A stretch of 8,889 nucleotides of DNA. It comes from Coriobacteriia bacterium (lineage in GTDB: Bacteria > Actinomycetota > Coriobacteriia > Coriobacteriales > UBA8131). The position numbers and the translations under genes are program-made. Position 1 is the stretch's first letter. The number at the start of each line of letters is the position of its first letter. The stretch lies in contig WQXZ01000066.1 of NCBI GenBank assembly GCA_009781525.1, forward strand, positions 1 to 8,889, given 5' to 3'. Below the pieces are notes generated by a model. It was not told where the DNA came from, searched no databases, and was given only the letters and a program-made list of their open reading frames with translations. This document shows positions 1 through 7,019 of this stretch, piece after piece.

Positions 1-592
1 CCTGTGCCTGCCCAGTTGAAAAACCTAAAGCATCCGGATAGATCTGTGGAATATCCAGTCTGCCCAACCTTACATAGAAGGGGCCAGGGGTTGTTGCAGC
101 TATACGTATCGCAGCTTCTGCTGAATGATAGTCAGCCGGAACCAGGATTCGCATGTTCGGCAGCACCCGCATTAAGGCGATGTCTTCTATCATCTGATGA
201 CTGCCACCATCCGCACCGGTAGAGATGCCAGCATGCGTCGGTGCGATTTTTACATTCAGGTTTGCATAGCAGACCGAGTTGCGAATCTGATCATAGACCC
301 GCCCGGTGCCAAACACAGCAAACGAACCAGTGAATACCACCTTGTCGGAGTCAGCCAATGAAATGCCCGCTGCGACACCGATCATATTCTGCTCGGCAAT
401 GCCTACGTTGATATGCCGCGCCTGGTCGAACTCTGCCAGGCGGACTGTTGTAGTTGAACCAGCCAGGTCAGCATCGACTGCATAGACATCGACTCCTTCT
501 TCGGCTAGCGCCAGTAGAGTCTCCCCGTATGCAGCGCGGGTTGCCTTTTTATCCAAGGTCGGATCAATTGATGCTAATGTCCTGTCACTCAT
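1..592 (-). CDS. Transketolase C-terminal subunit (partial, 3' end beyond the left edge)
   Basis: This is the second half of a split transketolase, carrying the pyrimidine-binding part of the thiamine diphosphate (ThDP) site. With the N-subunit encoded just upstream it would transfer two-carbon ketol units in the non-oxidative pentose phosphate pathway in the cytoplasm. The 197 visible codons begin MSDRTLASID. Residues 62-70 (NVGIAEQNM) hold the conserved catalytic Glu of the ThDP site at about residue 67, and GADGGSHQ at 127-133 is the typical following motif. The family is usually a little over 300 residues, so roughly the last third lies outside the window. ATG at 592 is preceded by AGGAG with a 5-base spacer, a strong start. 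The N-subunit ends 113 bp upstream. A 1-deoxyxylulose-5-phosphate synthase or a pyruvate dehydrogenase E1 beta subunit is an alternative ThDP-family reading, but the pairing and motifs favour transketolase. The product's exact sugar substrate cannot be told from sequence. Confidence 0.93.
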   Translation of the reverse strand, partial: MSDRTLASIDPTLDKKATRAAYGETLLALAEEGVDVYAVDADLAGSTTTVRLAEFDQARHINVGIAEQNMIGVAAGISLADSDKVVFTGSFAVFGTGRVYDQIRNSVCYANLNVKIAPTHAGISTGADGGSHQMIEDIALMRVLPNMRILVPADYHSAEAAIRIAATTPGPFYVRLGRLDIPQIYPDALGFSTGQAQ

Positions 593-705
593 CGTATCTC
601 CTACTTCCTTGTTTGCTGTTTCACTGTCAGCTCATTCGTCTGCTTATTACGATTGCTGAGTGCGATTGCTTTGTGCCAGCCTATCCCACTGTGTTCAATC
701 GGGCG
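593..705 (-). other. 113-bp spacer between the two transketolase subunit genes
   Basis: Apart from the Shine-Dalgarno site at its downstream end, I see no gene here. Read on the minus strand it contains the octamer AGCAATCG twice, 13 bp apart start to start. There is no GC-rich hairpin followed by a T run, so no intrinsic terminator is evident and the two genes are probably still co-transcribed. The gap is much longer than the others in this gene run (a 1-base overlap and a 15-bp gap). Confidence 0.5.
598..602 (-). promoter_or_regulatory. Shine-Dalgarno site of the transketolase C-subunit
   Basis: AGGAG on the minus strand lies 5 bases before the ATG at 592-590. It fixes the start and indicates independent ribosome loading despite the 113-bp gap after the N-subunit. 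Confidence 0.8.
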
Positions 706-1581
706 TTAGCTTCGGGTCTGCCAGGTGTCTTCTGCTGTGATTTCACCAATAGCAGGTTCCAGCTCAGCTAAAGCCTGCTCGAGCTGTTCAAGGTTTAACG
801 ATTTGCCATGCCAGGCAGCCTGACCTTCCATGAAACTGATACCTTTACCTTTGACAGTGCGAGCAATAATCGCGTATGGAGCATCGCTGCAGCAACCCAT
901 AACCGTACTGAAAGCAGCAAGCAATGCAGCGATGTCGTGCCCGTTGATTTCTAAGGTCTGCCAACCAAAGGCTCTGAATTTGTCAGCTAGATCCACTGTG
1001 TCGCAGACATCCTCGATTCTACCGTCGATTTGTAATCCATTATTATCAATAATCGCAACCAGATTATCCAGCCTACGATGCGCGGCGAACATCGCTGCCT
1101 CCCAAACCTGGCCTTCCTGGCATTCGCCATCACCCAGCAGCGTATATACTTTGGGCGCAATACCAGTCTTCGCCCCCTGCACTTTGAGCGCATAAGCCAA
1201 TCCAGCCGCTATTGATAGACCTTGCCCGAGTGAGCCGGTTGACATCTCTACTCCAGGTAGCTTTAACATGTCCGGATGACCCTGCAGGCGTGAGCCGAAC
1301 TGGCGCAGACTGGCAAGCTCCTGCAAAGGCAGGTAGCCTTCGCGTGCCAAGGTAGCATAAAGCACCGGCGCGACGTGTCCTTTGGACAGGATAAAACGGT
1401 CTCTATCCAGCCAGTTAGTGTCATTTGGATTGTGGCGTAACACTTCGCCGGAGAAGAGTACGGTCATTATGTCTGCAGATGAAAGTGAGCCGCCTGGATG
1501 ACCACTGCCAGCTGCAGTTGTCATTTTCAGGATGTCAGCACGTATCAGTGCTGCCCTTTGCTCCAAGCTCGCAATTGTCAA
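706..1581 (-). CDS. Transketolase N-terminal subunit
   Basis: This is the ThDP pyrophosphate-binding half of a two-gene transketolase, working with the C-subunit encoded downstream in the non-oxidative pentose phosphate pathway. At 291 residues it is full length for a stand-alone N-subunit (about 270-290). Visible signatures are SGHPGG at 26-31, SKGH with its conserved His at 66-69, GHPD at 101-104, and the ThDP/Mg motif running from GDGE at 150-153 to NN at 180-181. The start is TTG: no ATG is nearby, the family N-terminus begins about here, and AAGGAG lies 6 bases upstream. It ends in TAA. It begins 15 bp after the prfB stop, so it very likely shares the secA-prfB transcript. Nothing is truncated and key residues are present. 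The possibility that it is one half of another ThDP enzyme is small, given the motif set and partner. Confidence 0.95.
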   Translation of the reverse strand: MTIASLEQRAALIRADILKMTTAAGSGHPGGSLSSADIMTVLFSGEVLRHNPNDTNWLDRDRFILSKGHVAPVLYATLAREGYLPLQELASLRQFGSRLQGHPDMLKLPGVEMSTGSLGQGLSIAAGLAYALKVQGAKTGIAPKVYTLLGDGECQEGQVWEAAMFAAHRRLDNLVAIIDNNGLQIDGRIEDVCDTVDLADKFRAFGWQTLEINGHDIAALLAAFSTVMGCCSDAPYAIIARTVKGKGISFMEGQAAWHGKSLNLEQLEQALAELEPAIGEITAEDTWQTRS

Positions 1582-1587
1582 TTGGGT

Positions 1588-1593
1588 CTCCTT
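1588..1593 (-). promoter_or_regulatory. Shine-Dalgarno site supporting a TTG start (transketolase N-subunit)
   Basis: AAGGAG on the minus strand lies 6 bases before TTG at 1581-1579, inside the 15-bp gap after the prfB stop. The strong match and ideal spacing decide the non-ATG start. Confidence 0.8.
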
Positions 1594-1596
1594 TTC

Positions 1597-2724
1597 TTAC
1601 TCAGCGGAACTCTGTGGTTCAAAAGAGCCTTTTGCTTTCTGACGCAAGAAGGCTATTGTGAACTGATCCAGGTCACCTTCTTTTAGTACCGCTTCAACAT
1701 TACCTGTTTCTACACCACTTCTCAGGTCTTTTACCAATTGATAGGGAAATAGCACATAGTTTCTAATCTGATTACCCCAGGCTGCCTCAACCTTCGGTCC
1801 TCTTAACTGATCGAGCTCAGTCTGACGGCGTTCCTGCTCAAGCCGATACAGTCTGGCTCGCAGGATCTTCATAGCAGACTCTTTGTTCTGCAGTTGGGAT
1901 TTCTCGTTTTGGCAGGTAACAACCAGACCGGTCGGTAAATGGGTGATGCGCACAGCTGAGTCAGTCGTGTTGACACTTTGCCCGCCAGGGCCACTTGATC
2001 GATAGACATCGATGCGGAGGTCTTGTGGGTTGATATTTATCTCAATTTCGTCAGGCAGTGCTGGCAGTACATCGACAGCTGCAAAGGTGGTCTGTCTGCG
2101 CCCCTTTGCATCAGTCGGCGAGATTCGCACCAGGCGGTGCACACCTTTCTCACCAGCCAACATGCCAAAGGCATTTCTACCGCTCACGGTAAATGTTGCA
2201 TGGTCGAGCCCTATGCCTTCAGCTTGAGGTGCATCCAGCACATCGACCCTCCAAGTTTTCTTTGCTGCATAGCGCAGGTACATCTGAAATAGCATATCTG
2301 TCCAGTCCTGAGCTTCAAGCCCACCTTGACCGGGTGAGACAGTAATTATGCAGTCGCCAGAGTCGAATTCACCTGTGAACCAACTTGAAAGCTCCAATGA
2401 GTCGATCAGAGCTGTCAGGTCTGCCAGCGCCTGCTTGGCCTCATTTGCCATTGACTCATCACCTTCGTGAATTGCAAGTTCATTTGCGACGGCTACATCA
2501 TCAAGTAGTAGCATCGCCGCATCAAAGTCAGCGATATCGGTACGGATATCAGCTGCCTGCTTTGTCAGCCGACTGGCTTTGTTCTGGTCATCCCAGAAAT
2601 CTGACTGGGTAAAGCTGTCTTCAAGTGCAGCCAACTCGGTGCGCCTGGCGTCAATATGTAGATAGCCGCGCGCCTCCTCAAGACGTGCGGCAGTCTGCTC
2701 GATTTGCGTGGTGAGGTCATCCAT
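1597..2724 (-). CDS. prfB: Peptide chain release factor 2 (RF2), SPT variant, no programmed frameshift
   Basis: Class I release factor that reads stop codons in the ribosomal A site and triggers hydrolysis of peptidyl-tRNA. The 375 residues compare with 365 in E. coli. The N-terminal helical domain is about 1-115. The decoding domain includes GVHRLVRISPTD at 194-205. The catalytic loop GPGGQSVN at 245-252 contains the GGQ of RF2/RF1, and the C-terminal part (WGNQIRNYVLFPYQLVKD, 316-333) is RF2-like and close to actinobacterial RF2. The decoding tripeptide at 202-204 is SPT where RF2 has SPF; the codons are TCG CCG ACT. The conserved RGYL at 19-22 continues straight into HID, with no in-frame UGA, so the +1 frameshift control is absent. 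The ATG overlaps the secA stop by one base (TAATG), and a weak GGAG lies 10 bases upstream, so translation is probably coupled to secA. A longer frame opening at 2778 was rejected. It ends in TAA. Confidence 0.96.
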   Translation of the reverse strand: MDDLTTQIEQTAARLEEARGYLHIDARRTELAALEDSFTQSDFWDDQNKASRLTKQAADIRTDIADFDAAMLLLDDVAVANELAIHEGDESMANEAKQALADLTALIDSLELSSWFTGEFDSGDCIITVSPGQGGLEAQDWTDMLFQMYLRYAAKKTWRVDVLDAPQAEGIGLDHATFTVSGRNAFGMLAGEKGVHRLVRISPTDAKGRRQTTFAAVDVLPALPDEIEININPQDLRIDVYRSSGPGGQSVNTTDSAVRITHLPTGLVVTCQNEKSQLQNKESAMKILRARLYRLEQERRQTELDQLRGPKVEAAWGNQIRNYVLFPYQLVKDLRSGVETGNVEAVLKEGDLDQFTIAFLRQKAKGSFEPQSSAE

Positions 2725-5504
2725 TAAGCAGCTGCTCCGTGGCACTTCTTGTATTTCTTTCCTGACCCACAGGGGCAAGGATCGTTACGCCCGGCATTGG
2801 CATAGGGATCAGCTTTATCGCGGACAACCGTTCGGGCTTTAGCCGCTCCCGCCTGATTCGTTTGAGCATTTCTTGCAGCATTGTTACCTGCTGCGCCGGA
2901 TCCAGCTACCGACTGCGGTACCTGGCTGTCAGCTCTCGCGCGCGCTTCGGCAACTGCTGATGGCATCTCGTCACCTGGCCCTGAATAGCTAACATTCTGC
3001 AGGTTGTTACTCTGTTCTTCAGTTATGACGATCTGCATTCTCAGCAAGGTACGCAGATAGTCATCATACATCGAGTCGCGTAGCTCACCGAAAGCCTGGT
3101 GAGCTTCGTTCTTATACTCTGTCAGTGGGTCGCGTTGGCCGAAAGCTCTAAGTCCGATACCAGCTTTCAGGTAGTCCATCTCTTGTAGATGGTTCATCCA
3201 GCGCGAGTCCATGATTCGGAGCATGATTTGCGATTCTAGCTGGTTAAAGGCAGCTTCGCCGATTGTGTTCTGTTTAGCCTCGAGAACTCCATTCAGATAG
3301 TCATAGAGATTCTCGGATGTCTGCTGCAGATTGTTCTTATCCACAAAAATAGTTGAATCGAAATCTTTGTCACCAGTCAGTTCGGCGAACCACTGCTTGT
3401 ACTCGTCATCGTCCCAGTCTCCTGTTGCTGCAAACGATTCGACTGCCTTCTCGACGGTATCTGCGATAATCTCAGTAGCGCGGCTGTGAATCTCTTTTCC
3501 GTCAAGAATAGCGTTACGCTCGTTGTAGATCGCGTCACGCTGGCGATTCATGACGTCGTCGTATTCCAAGACATTCTTACGCGACTCGAAATGCATTGCC
3601 TCAACCTGGCGCTGTGCGCTTTCGATGGCTTTTGACACCATGCCGGAGTCGATCGGTTGATCCAGTGGCATCTCGGATCGCTCCATCAGCGAGCCGATGC
3701 GATCAAGTCGGTCGCCGCCGAACAGTCTCATCAGGTCGTCTTCAAGCGATAAGTAGAACTGTGTTGTACCGGGATCACCCTGGCGCGCTGAACGTCCACG
3801 CAACTGGTTGTCAATGCGGCGTGATTCGTGACGCTCGGTGCCGATAACCGCGAGCCCTCCTGCTAAGAGTACCTTTGACTGGCCATCAGCAGTTATCTGT
3901 TTTGCTTCTGCCAGCGCCTTATCGTAGGCATCTTGATATTCATTTTCGCTGACCGCATCGACTTCGATTCCGGTATTGATCAGTATTTCATCTGCCAGGA
4001 ACTCTGGATTACCACCAAGCAGGATGTCGGTACCGCGACCGGCCATGTTGGTGGCTATTGTCACAGCTCCCACCCGTCCGGCTTGCGCGACGATATGGGC
4101 TTCGCGCTCATGAAACTTCGCGTTCAGCACCTCGTGCGGAATGCCACGTTTACCAAGCAATCTGGATAAGCGCTCTGAGCTCTCGATTGAAACCGTGCCA
4201 ACCAGAGAAGGCTGTCCTGCGCGATGGCGAGCGACGATGTCATCGGCAACTGCGTTGAACTTTGCGTCAATCGTCCGATAGACCAGGTCATTTGCGTCGA
4301 TTCTTACACTGGGTCTATTAGATGGGATTGCCATCACGGGAAGATTATAGATCTCGCGAAATTCAGCCTCTTCAGTCATGGCTGTACCGGTCATGCCTGA
4401 GAGCTTCCGGTAGAGACGGAAGTAGTTTTGCAAGGTGATTGTTGCCAGTGTCTGATTCTCTTCGCGGATCAGCACACGCTCTTTTGCCTCCAGTGCTTGG
4501 TGCAGACCTTCCGAGTAGCGTCGGCCTTCCATGATGCGTCCCGTGAATTCATCCACTATTTTCACTTCGCCATCGATGACTACGTAGTCGACATCGCGTT
4601 TGAATAAGAACTGAGCACGCAAAGCCTGGTTCAGGTGGTTAACCAGCTGTCCAGTGGGATCGCCGTAGAGGTCATCGATTGAGAGCAGGACTTCCATCTT
4701 GTGCAAGCCGGACTCATTTGCGTAGATTGTCCGTTTTGCTTCGTCGATCTCAAAGTCGATCTCTGGTTTCATGTTGGTAATAGCTCTGGCGAATTTGTTG
4801 TATGTGTCAGCAGCCCTGGTGCCAGCGCCGGAAATGATCAGCGGTGTTCTGGCTTCATCGATTAAGATCGAGTCGACTTCGTCAACAATGGCGTAGTGAT
4901 GGCCGCGCTGCATTCGATCCTGCGCCCGCATCACCATATTGTCACGCAGATAGTCAAAGCCGAATTCGGAGTTCGTGCCATAGGTAATATCTGCTTTGTA
5001 TGCACCGATTTTGGTTTCTTGATGCATGCCGTTTTGCAACAAACCTACTTCAAGGCCGAGAAATCGATGGATCCTTCCCATCCATTCGCTGTCGCGCTTT
5101 GCCAGATAGTCGTTTACGGTGACTATGTGTACTCCCTGCCCGGATAGCGCGTTTAGATAAGCGGCTAGGGTTGAGACCAATGTCTTGCCCTCGCCTGTCT
5201 TCATCTCTGCGATCAGTCCAGAATCAAGTGCGATACCACCGATCATCTGAACGTCATAGTGCCGCTGCCCGATTGAGCGGATAGCAGCTTCGCGAACGGT
5301 CGCGAAAACCTCTGGCAGAATGTCCCCGGACTTCTCGCCTGATTCTAATCGTTTACGGAAGATGTCAGTGCGCGCTTTCAGCTCACTATCCGAGAGAGCC
5401 TGTGTATCAGGCTCTAGCCGATTGATCTGATCGACGGTACTGGTGAACTGCTTTAACTGCTTGCCCTCACCTATCGTGAGAAGCTTTGATAATAGGTTAG
5501 CCAC
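2724..5504 (-). CDS. secA: Preprotein translocase ATPase SecA
   Basis: Motor ATPase that pushes unfolded preproteins through the SecYEG channel at the cytoplasmic face of the membrane. At 926 residues it is complete. In order: N-terminal segment MANLLSKLL; Walker A KTGEGKT at 102-108; Walker B VDEVD at 207-211 followed by the LIDEARTPLIISG block at 214-226; preprotein cross-linking region at roughly 225-370; LSGMTGTA at 368-375; ATPase domain 2 with TNMAGRGTDILLGG at 485-498 and RGRSARQGDPG at 569-579; helical scaffold/wing with FESRKNVLEYDDVMN at 639-653 and MDSRWMNHLQEMDYLK at 765-780; an Ala/Asn/Gln-rich linker at about 840-895; and the C-terminal zinc tail with Cys 910, 912, 921 and His 922. 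The start is GTG; AAAGGA lies 12 bases upstream, a long spacer, but no other start codon fits between them. It is the first gene of the secA-prfB-transketolase run and the general housekeeping SecA rather than the shorter accessory SecA2. It ends in TAA. Confidence 0.98.
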   Translation of the reverse strand: MANLLSKLLTIGEGKQLKQFTSTVDQINRLEPDTQALSDSELKARTDIFRKRLESGEKSGDILPEVFATVREAAIRSIGQRHYDVQMIGGIALDSGLIAEMKTGEGKTLVSTLAAYLNALSGQGVHIVTVNDYLAKRDSEWMGRIHRFLGLEVGLLQNGMHQETKIGAYKADITYGTNSEFGFDYLRDNMVMRAQDRMQRGHHYAIVDEVDSILIDEARTPLIISGAGTRAADTYNKFARAITNMKPEIDFEIDEAKRTIYANESGLHKMEVLLSIDDLYGDPTGQLVNHLNQALRAQFLFKRDVDYVVIDGEVKIVDEFTGRIMEGRRYSEGLHQALEAKERVLIREENQTLATITLQNYFRLYRKLSGMTGTAMTEEAEFREIYNLPVMAIPSNRPSVRIDANDLVYRTIDAKFNAVADDIVARHRAGQPSLVGTVSIESSERLSRLLGKRGIPHEVLNAKFHEREAHIVAQAGRVGAVTIATNMAGRGTDILLGGNPEFLADEILINTGIEVDAVSENEYQDAYDKALAEAKQITADGQSKVLLAGGLAVIGTERHESRRIDNQLRGRSARQGDPGTTQFYLSLEDDLMRLFGGDRLDRIGSLMERSEMPLDQPIDSGMVSKAIESAQRQVEAMHFESRKNVLEYDDVMNRQRDAIYNERNAILDGKEIHSRATEIIADTVEKAVESFAATGDWDDDEYKQWFAELTGDKDFDSTIFVDKNNLQQTSENLYDYLNGVLEAKQNTIGEAAFNQLESQIMLRIMDSRWMNHLQEMDYLKAGIGLRAFGQRDPLTEYKNEAHQAFGELRDSMYDDYLRTLLRMQIVITEEQSNNLQNVSYSGPGDEMPSAVAEARARADSQVPQSVAGSGAAGNNAARNAQTNQAGAAKARTVVRDKADPYANAGRNDPCPCGSGKKYKKCHGAAA

Positions 5505-5516
5505 TTCAGATGCGCG

Positions 5517-5522
5517 TCCTTT
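5517..5522 (-). promoter_or_regulatory. Possible Shine-Dalgarno site of secA, unusually distant
   Basis: AAAGGA on the minus strand is 12 bases before the GTG at 5504-5502, longer than the usual 5-9. The match is good but the spacing is poor. The same octamer CTTAAAGG also occurs about 37 bp further upstream (5555-5562), so initiation here may be weak or depend on leader structure. Confidence 0.45.
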
Positions 5523-5560
5523 AAGATTTAGTTTCTCAAGAGATTACATGATAACCTTTA

Positions 5561-5624
5561 AGCCAGCCTTGCGTGCGGCTGTTTCAAGGTCGATTCGTAT
5601 TTGAAAACTGTTACCAGGCTGGCT
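5561..5624 (-). repeat. Nested inverted repeat in the secA leader
   Basis: On the minus strand AGCCAGCCT (5616-5624) and its exact reverse complement AGGCTGGCT (5561-5569) are 9-bp arms 46 bases apart. Inside them TTTCAA (5601-5606) and TTGAAA (5582-5587) form a second inverted pair around a 13-base loop. As RNA this could fold into a two-tier stem upstream of the secA start. It is not followed by a U tract, so it is not a standard terminator. A long-range stem of this size can arise by chance; function is inference. Confidence 0.45.
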
Positions 5625-5708
5625 GCTGGACGGCAGGTATCGCAACCTGGTTGTTTTATGCTGTTGCTTGTCGCCGTTATTTGCCGCTGTTGTTTATCGC
5701 CTCCCGCC

Positions 5709-7019
5709 TCACTGGCCTTCAGATACCAAGTTGAGATAAAGCTCCGTTGTCTGTCGCGAAGGCAGCACCCCCAGCTCTTCATCCAAAAAGCGCCGGCATT
5801 CGTGATAAGTACTCATGGCTTGCGTTCTCTGCCCACTGGCCTCTTGAACAGACATCAAGGCCCGATATGTATCCTCCCGTCGAGGGTCGATATCCAGCGC
5901 TCGCCTTGCATACCACAGAGCCATATTGTTGTTAGAACACTCGAGATGCAAGGTTGAGGCACTCAGAAGAACATCGATCAGCATGTCTCGGTACCGCTCC
6001 TGGGTTGCAACGATCTTCGGATGTATTGTGCTACCAGAAAGAACATCATTTTTATATAGCTGCTCAAGTTGATCTATTGCTGCAAAACGCTCCTCTAGGC
6101 TACCTTGGCTGAAAAAAACGATTCGTGACAGTCGGTCGAAATCAGCAACATCACTACTGACATAGCGTGGATTTATGCGGATTAAGCGTGCATCGTTGCT
6201 GAAGTATGGGCTGTCACCATCATTATCCGGAAGCGCAGCCTGCATCCTCGACCAAAGGTTATAAAACCCAGTAAGCCCTTTCTTGATTTCACGGTCAGGC
6301 CATAGCCATTCGATCATAGTATCGCGTGAGATACCTTTTCCCTGATTCAGCACCAGAAGACTGAACAGTGTTCTGACCTTGCCTTTGTGCAGGTGTGAGC
6401 GAGACAGCAGCGTGCCATCCAGTTCGATTTCAATGTCACCGAACAATCGCACATGCAAATGCGGTATCGGTAAATGTGGTACCTGCTGGTGCTCTTCGAG
6501 AAGAATCTCTGCTTTACGTTTCCGCGTTTTCGATTTGCCAGTGCTCGCTTCTGCTTCCAACCCCTTAATGATGGGCGGCTCGATAGTGTTACTTACTGAT
6601 TGATGTGAGTCGATAGTCCTATCTAGCGAAACAATCTGACCCACTAGTCGAAGCAGCCTGATACTACGCGTTGGATTACCTGACTCGATCAGGTGAGCAG
6701 CAATTGCGCTGAGACGCTCAAAACAGCGAGCCTGGTCGCTCATGTTGCTGTGCTCACCTGCGCGCTTAAGGCTCAGTACCGACTCCATTAGGCTTATGTC
6801 TAAGATATCTGGAATCTCCTCTGACGTATGAAAGCTGTCGCTCAACGGATCGATCTCAAAGTTCGGGCAGATCACTGCCAGTCTCGATGGCGCTCCATCT
6901 TCAATAACAAACCCCAGGTCACGCAAGGCATTGAATGTTCCGCTGCCGCAGACTAATACCAGAGCTGCCAACCCTCTGATCTCGCTGGGTACGAATGTAA
7001 CTTCATGTTTTTTCAGCAT
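5709..7019 (-). CDS. BTAD/SARP-like transcriptional regulator with unknown N-terminal region
   Basis: Probable DNA-binding regulator of 436 residues, numbered here from the ATG. Residues about 187-285 resemble an OmpR-type winged helix, starting LHVRLFGDIEIELDG and running through KGKVRTLFSLLVLNQGKGISRDTMIEWLWP, which is the usual opening of SARP-family proteins. Residues about 288-436 form a bacterial transcriptional activation domain with TPR-like helices, including ALWYARRALDIDPRREDTYR and the ending RRFLDEELGVLPS typical of BTAD. The first roughly 185 residues match nothing I recognise; they contain a hydrophobic strand (LAALVLVCGSG) and, near 160-170, a Lys/Arg-rich segment that may be a linker. 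There is no signal peptide or membrane segment, so it is cytoplasmic. ATG at 7019 was preferred over the adjacent GTG at 7022 because AGAGG is 6 bases from the ATG but only 3 from the GTG. The ATG overlaps the TGA of the upstream surface-protein gene, suggesting coupled expression. Its target is unknown. Confidence 0.85.
   Translation of the reverse strand: MLKKHEVTFVPSEIRGLAALVLVCGSGTFNALRDLGFVIEDGAPSRLAVICPNFEIDPLSDSFHTSEEIPDILDISLMESVLSLKRAGEHSNMSDQARCFERLSAIAAHLIESGNPTRSIRLLRLVGQIVSLDRTIDSHQSVSNTIEPPIIKGLEAEASTGKSKTRKRKAEILLEEHQQVPHLPIPHLHVRLFGDIEIELDGTLLSRSHLHKGKVRTLFSLLVLNQGKGISRDTMIEWLWPDREIKKGLTGFYNLWSRMQAALPDNDGDSPYFSNDARLIRINPRYVSSDVADFDRLSRIVFFSQGSLEERFAAIDQLEQLYKNDVLSGSTIHPKIVATQERYRDMLIDVLLSASTLHLECSNNNMALWYARRALDIDPRREDTYRALMSVQEASGQRTQAMSTYHECRRFLDEELGVLPSRQTTELYLNLVSEGQ

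Larger units (their letters stand above)
5505..5708 (-). other. Intergenic region between the BTAD regulator gene and secA (secA leader)
   Basis: This 204-bp gap should hold the end of the upstream transcript and/or the secA promoter. I see no clear intrinsic terminator (no GC-rich stem followed by a T run) and no well-matched -35/-10 pair. TATCAT on the minus strand at 5548-5553 resembles a -10 box but lacks a recognisable -35 at the right distance. The half nearest the regulator gene is A-rich and carries two copies of CAACAGC (5660-5666 and 5686-5692). The half nearest secA carries a nested inverted repeat. An ATG directly followed by TAA, with AAAGG 5 bases before it, lies near 5545-5560; it encodes nothing. 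Confidence 0.5.

Noticed and set aside
454..771. Plus-strand frames opposite the transketolase, secA and surface genes
   Set aside because: None has recognisable domain content or a supporting Shine-Dalgarno, and they lie antisense to well-supported genes, or, in this case, across the gap between two of them.
2725..2778. An 18-residue N-terminal extension of RF2 opening at 2778
   Set aside because: It lies wholly inside the secA C-terminal zinc tail, has no RF2-like sequence, and the ATG at 2724 in the TAATG overlap gives an N-terminus of normal length.
5641..5708. Intrinsic terminator after the regulator gene
   Set aside because: Short inverted stretches such as CAACC/GGTTG have almost no loop, and no T run follows on the minus strand.
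5558..5782. A 74-codon minus-strand frame upstream of secA, considered as a SecM-like arrest leader peptide
   Set aside because: It starts inside the regulator gene in another frame, has no signal peptide or hydrophobic segment as an export-monitoring leader would, and no Shine-Dalgarno was noted. It looks like a shadow.
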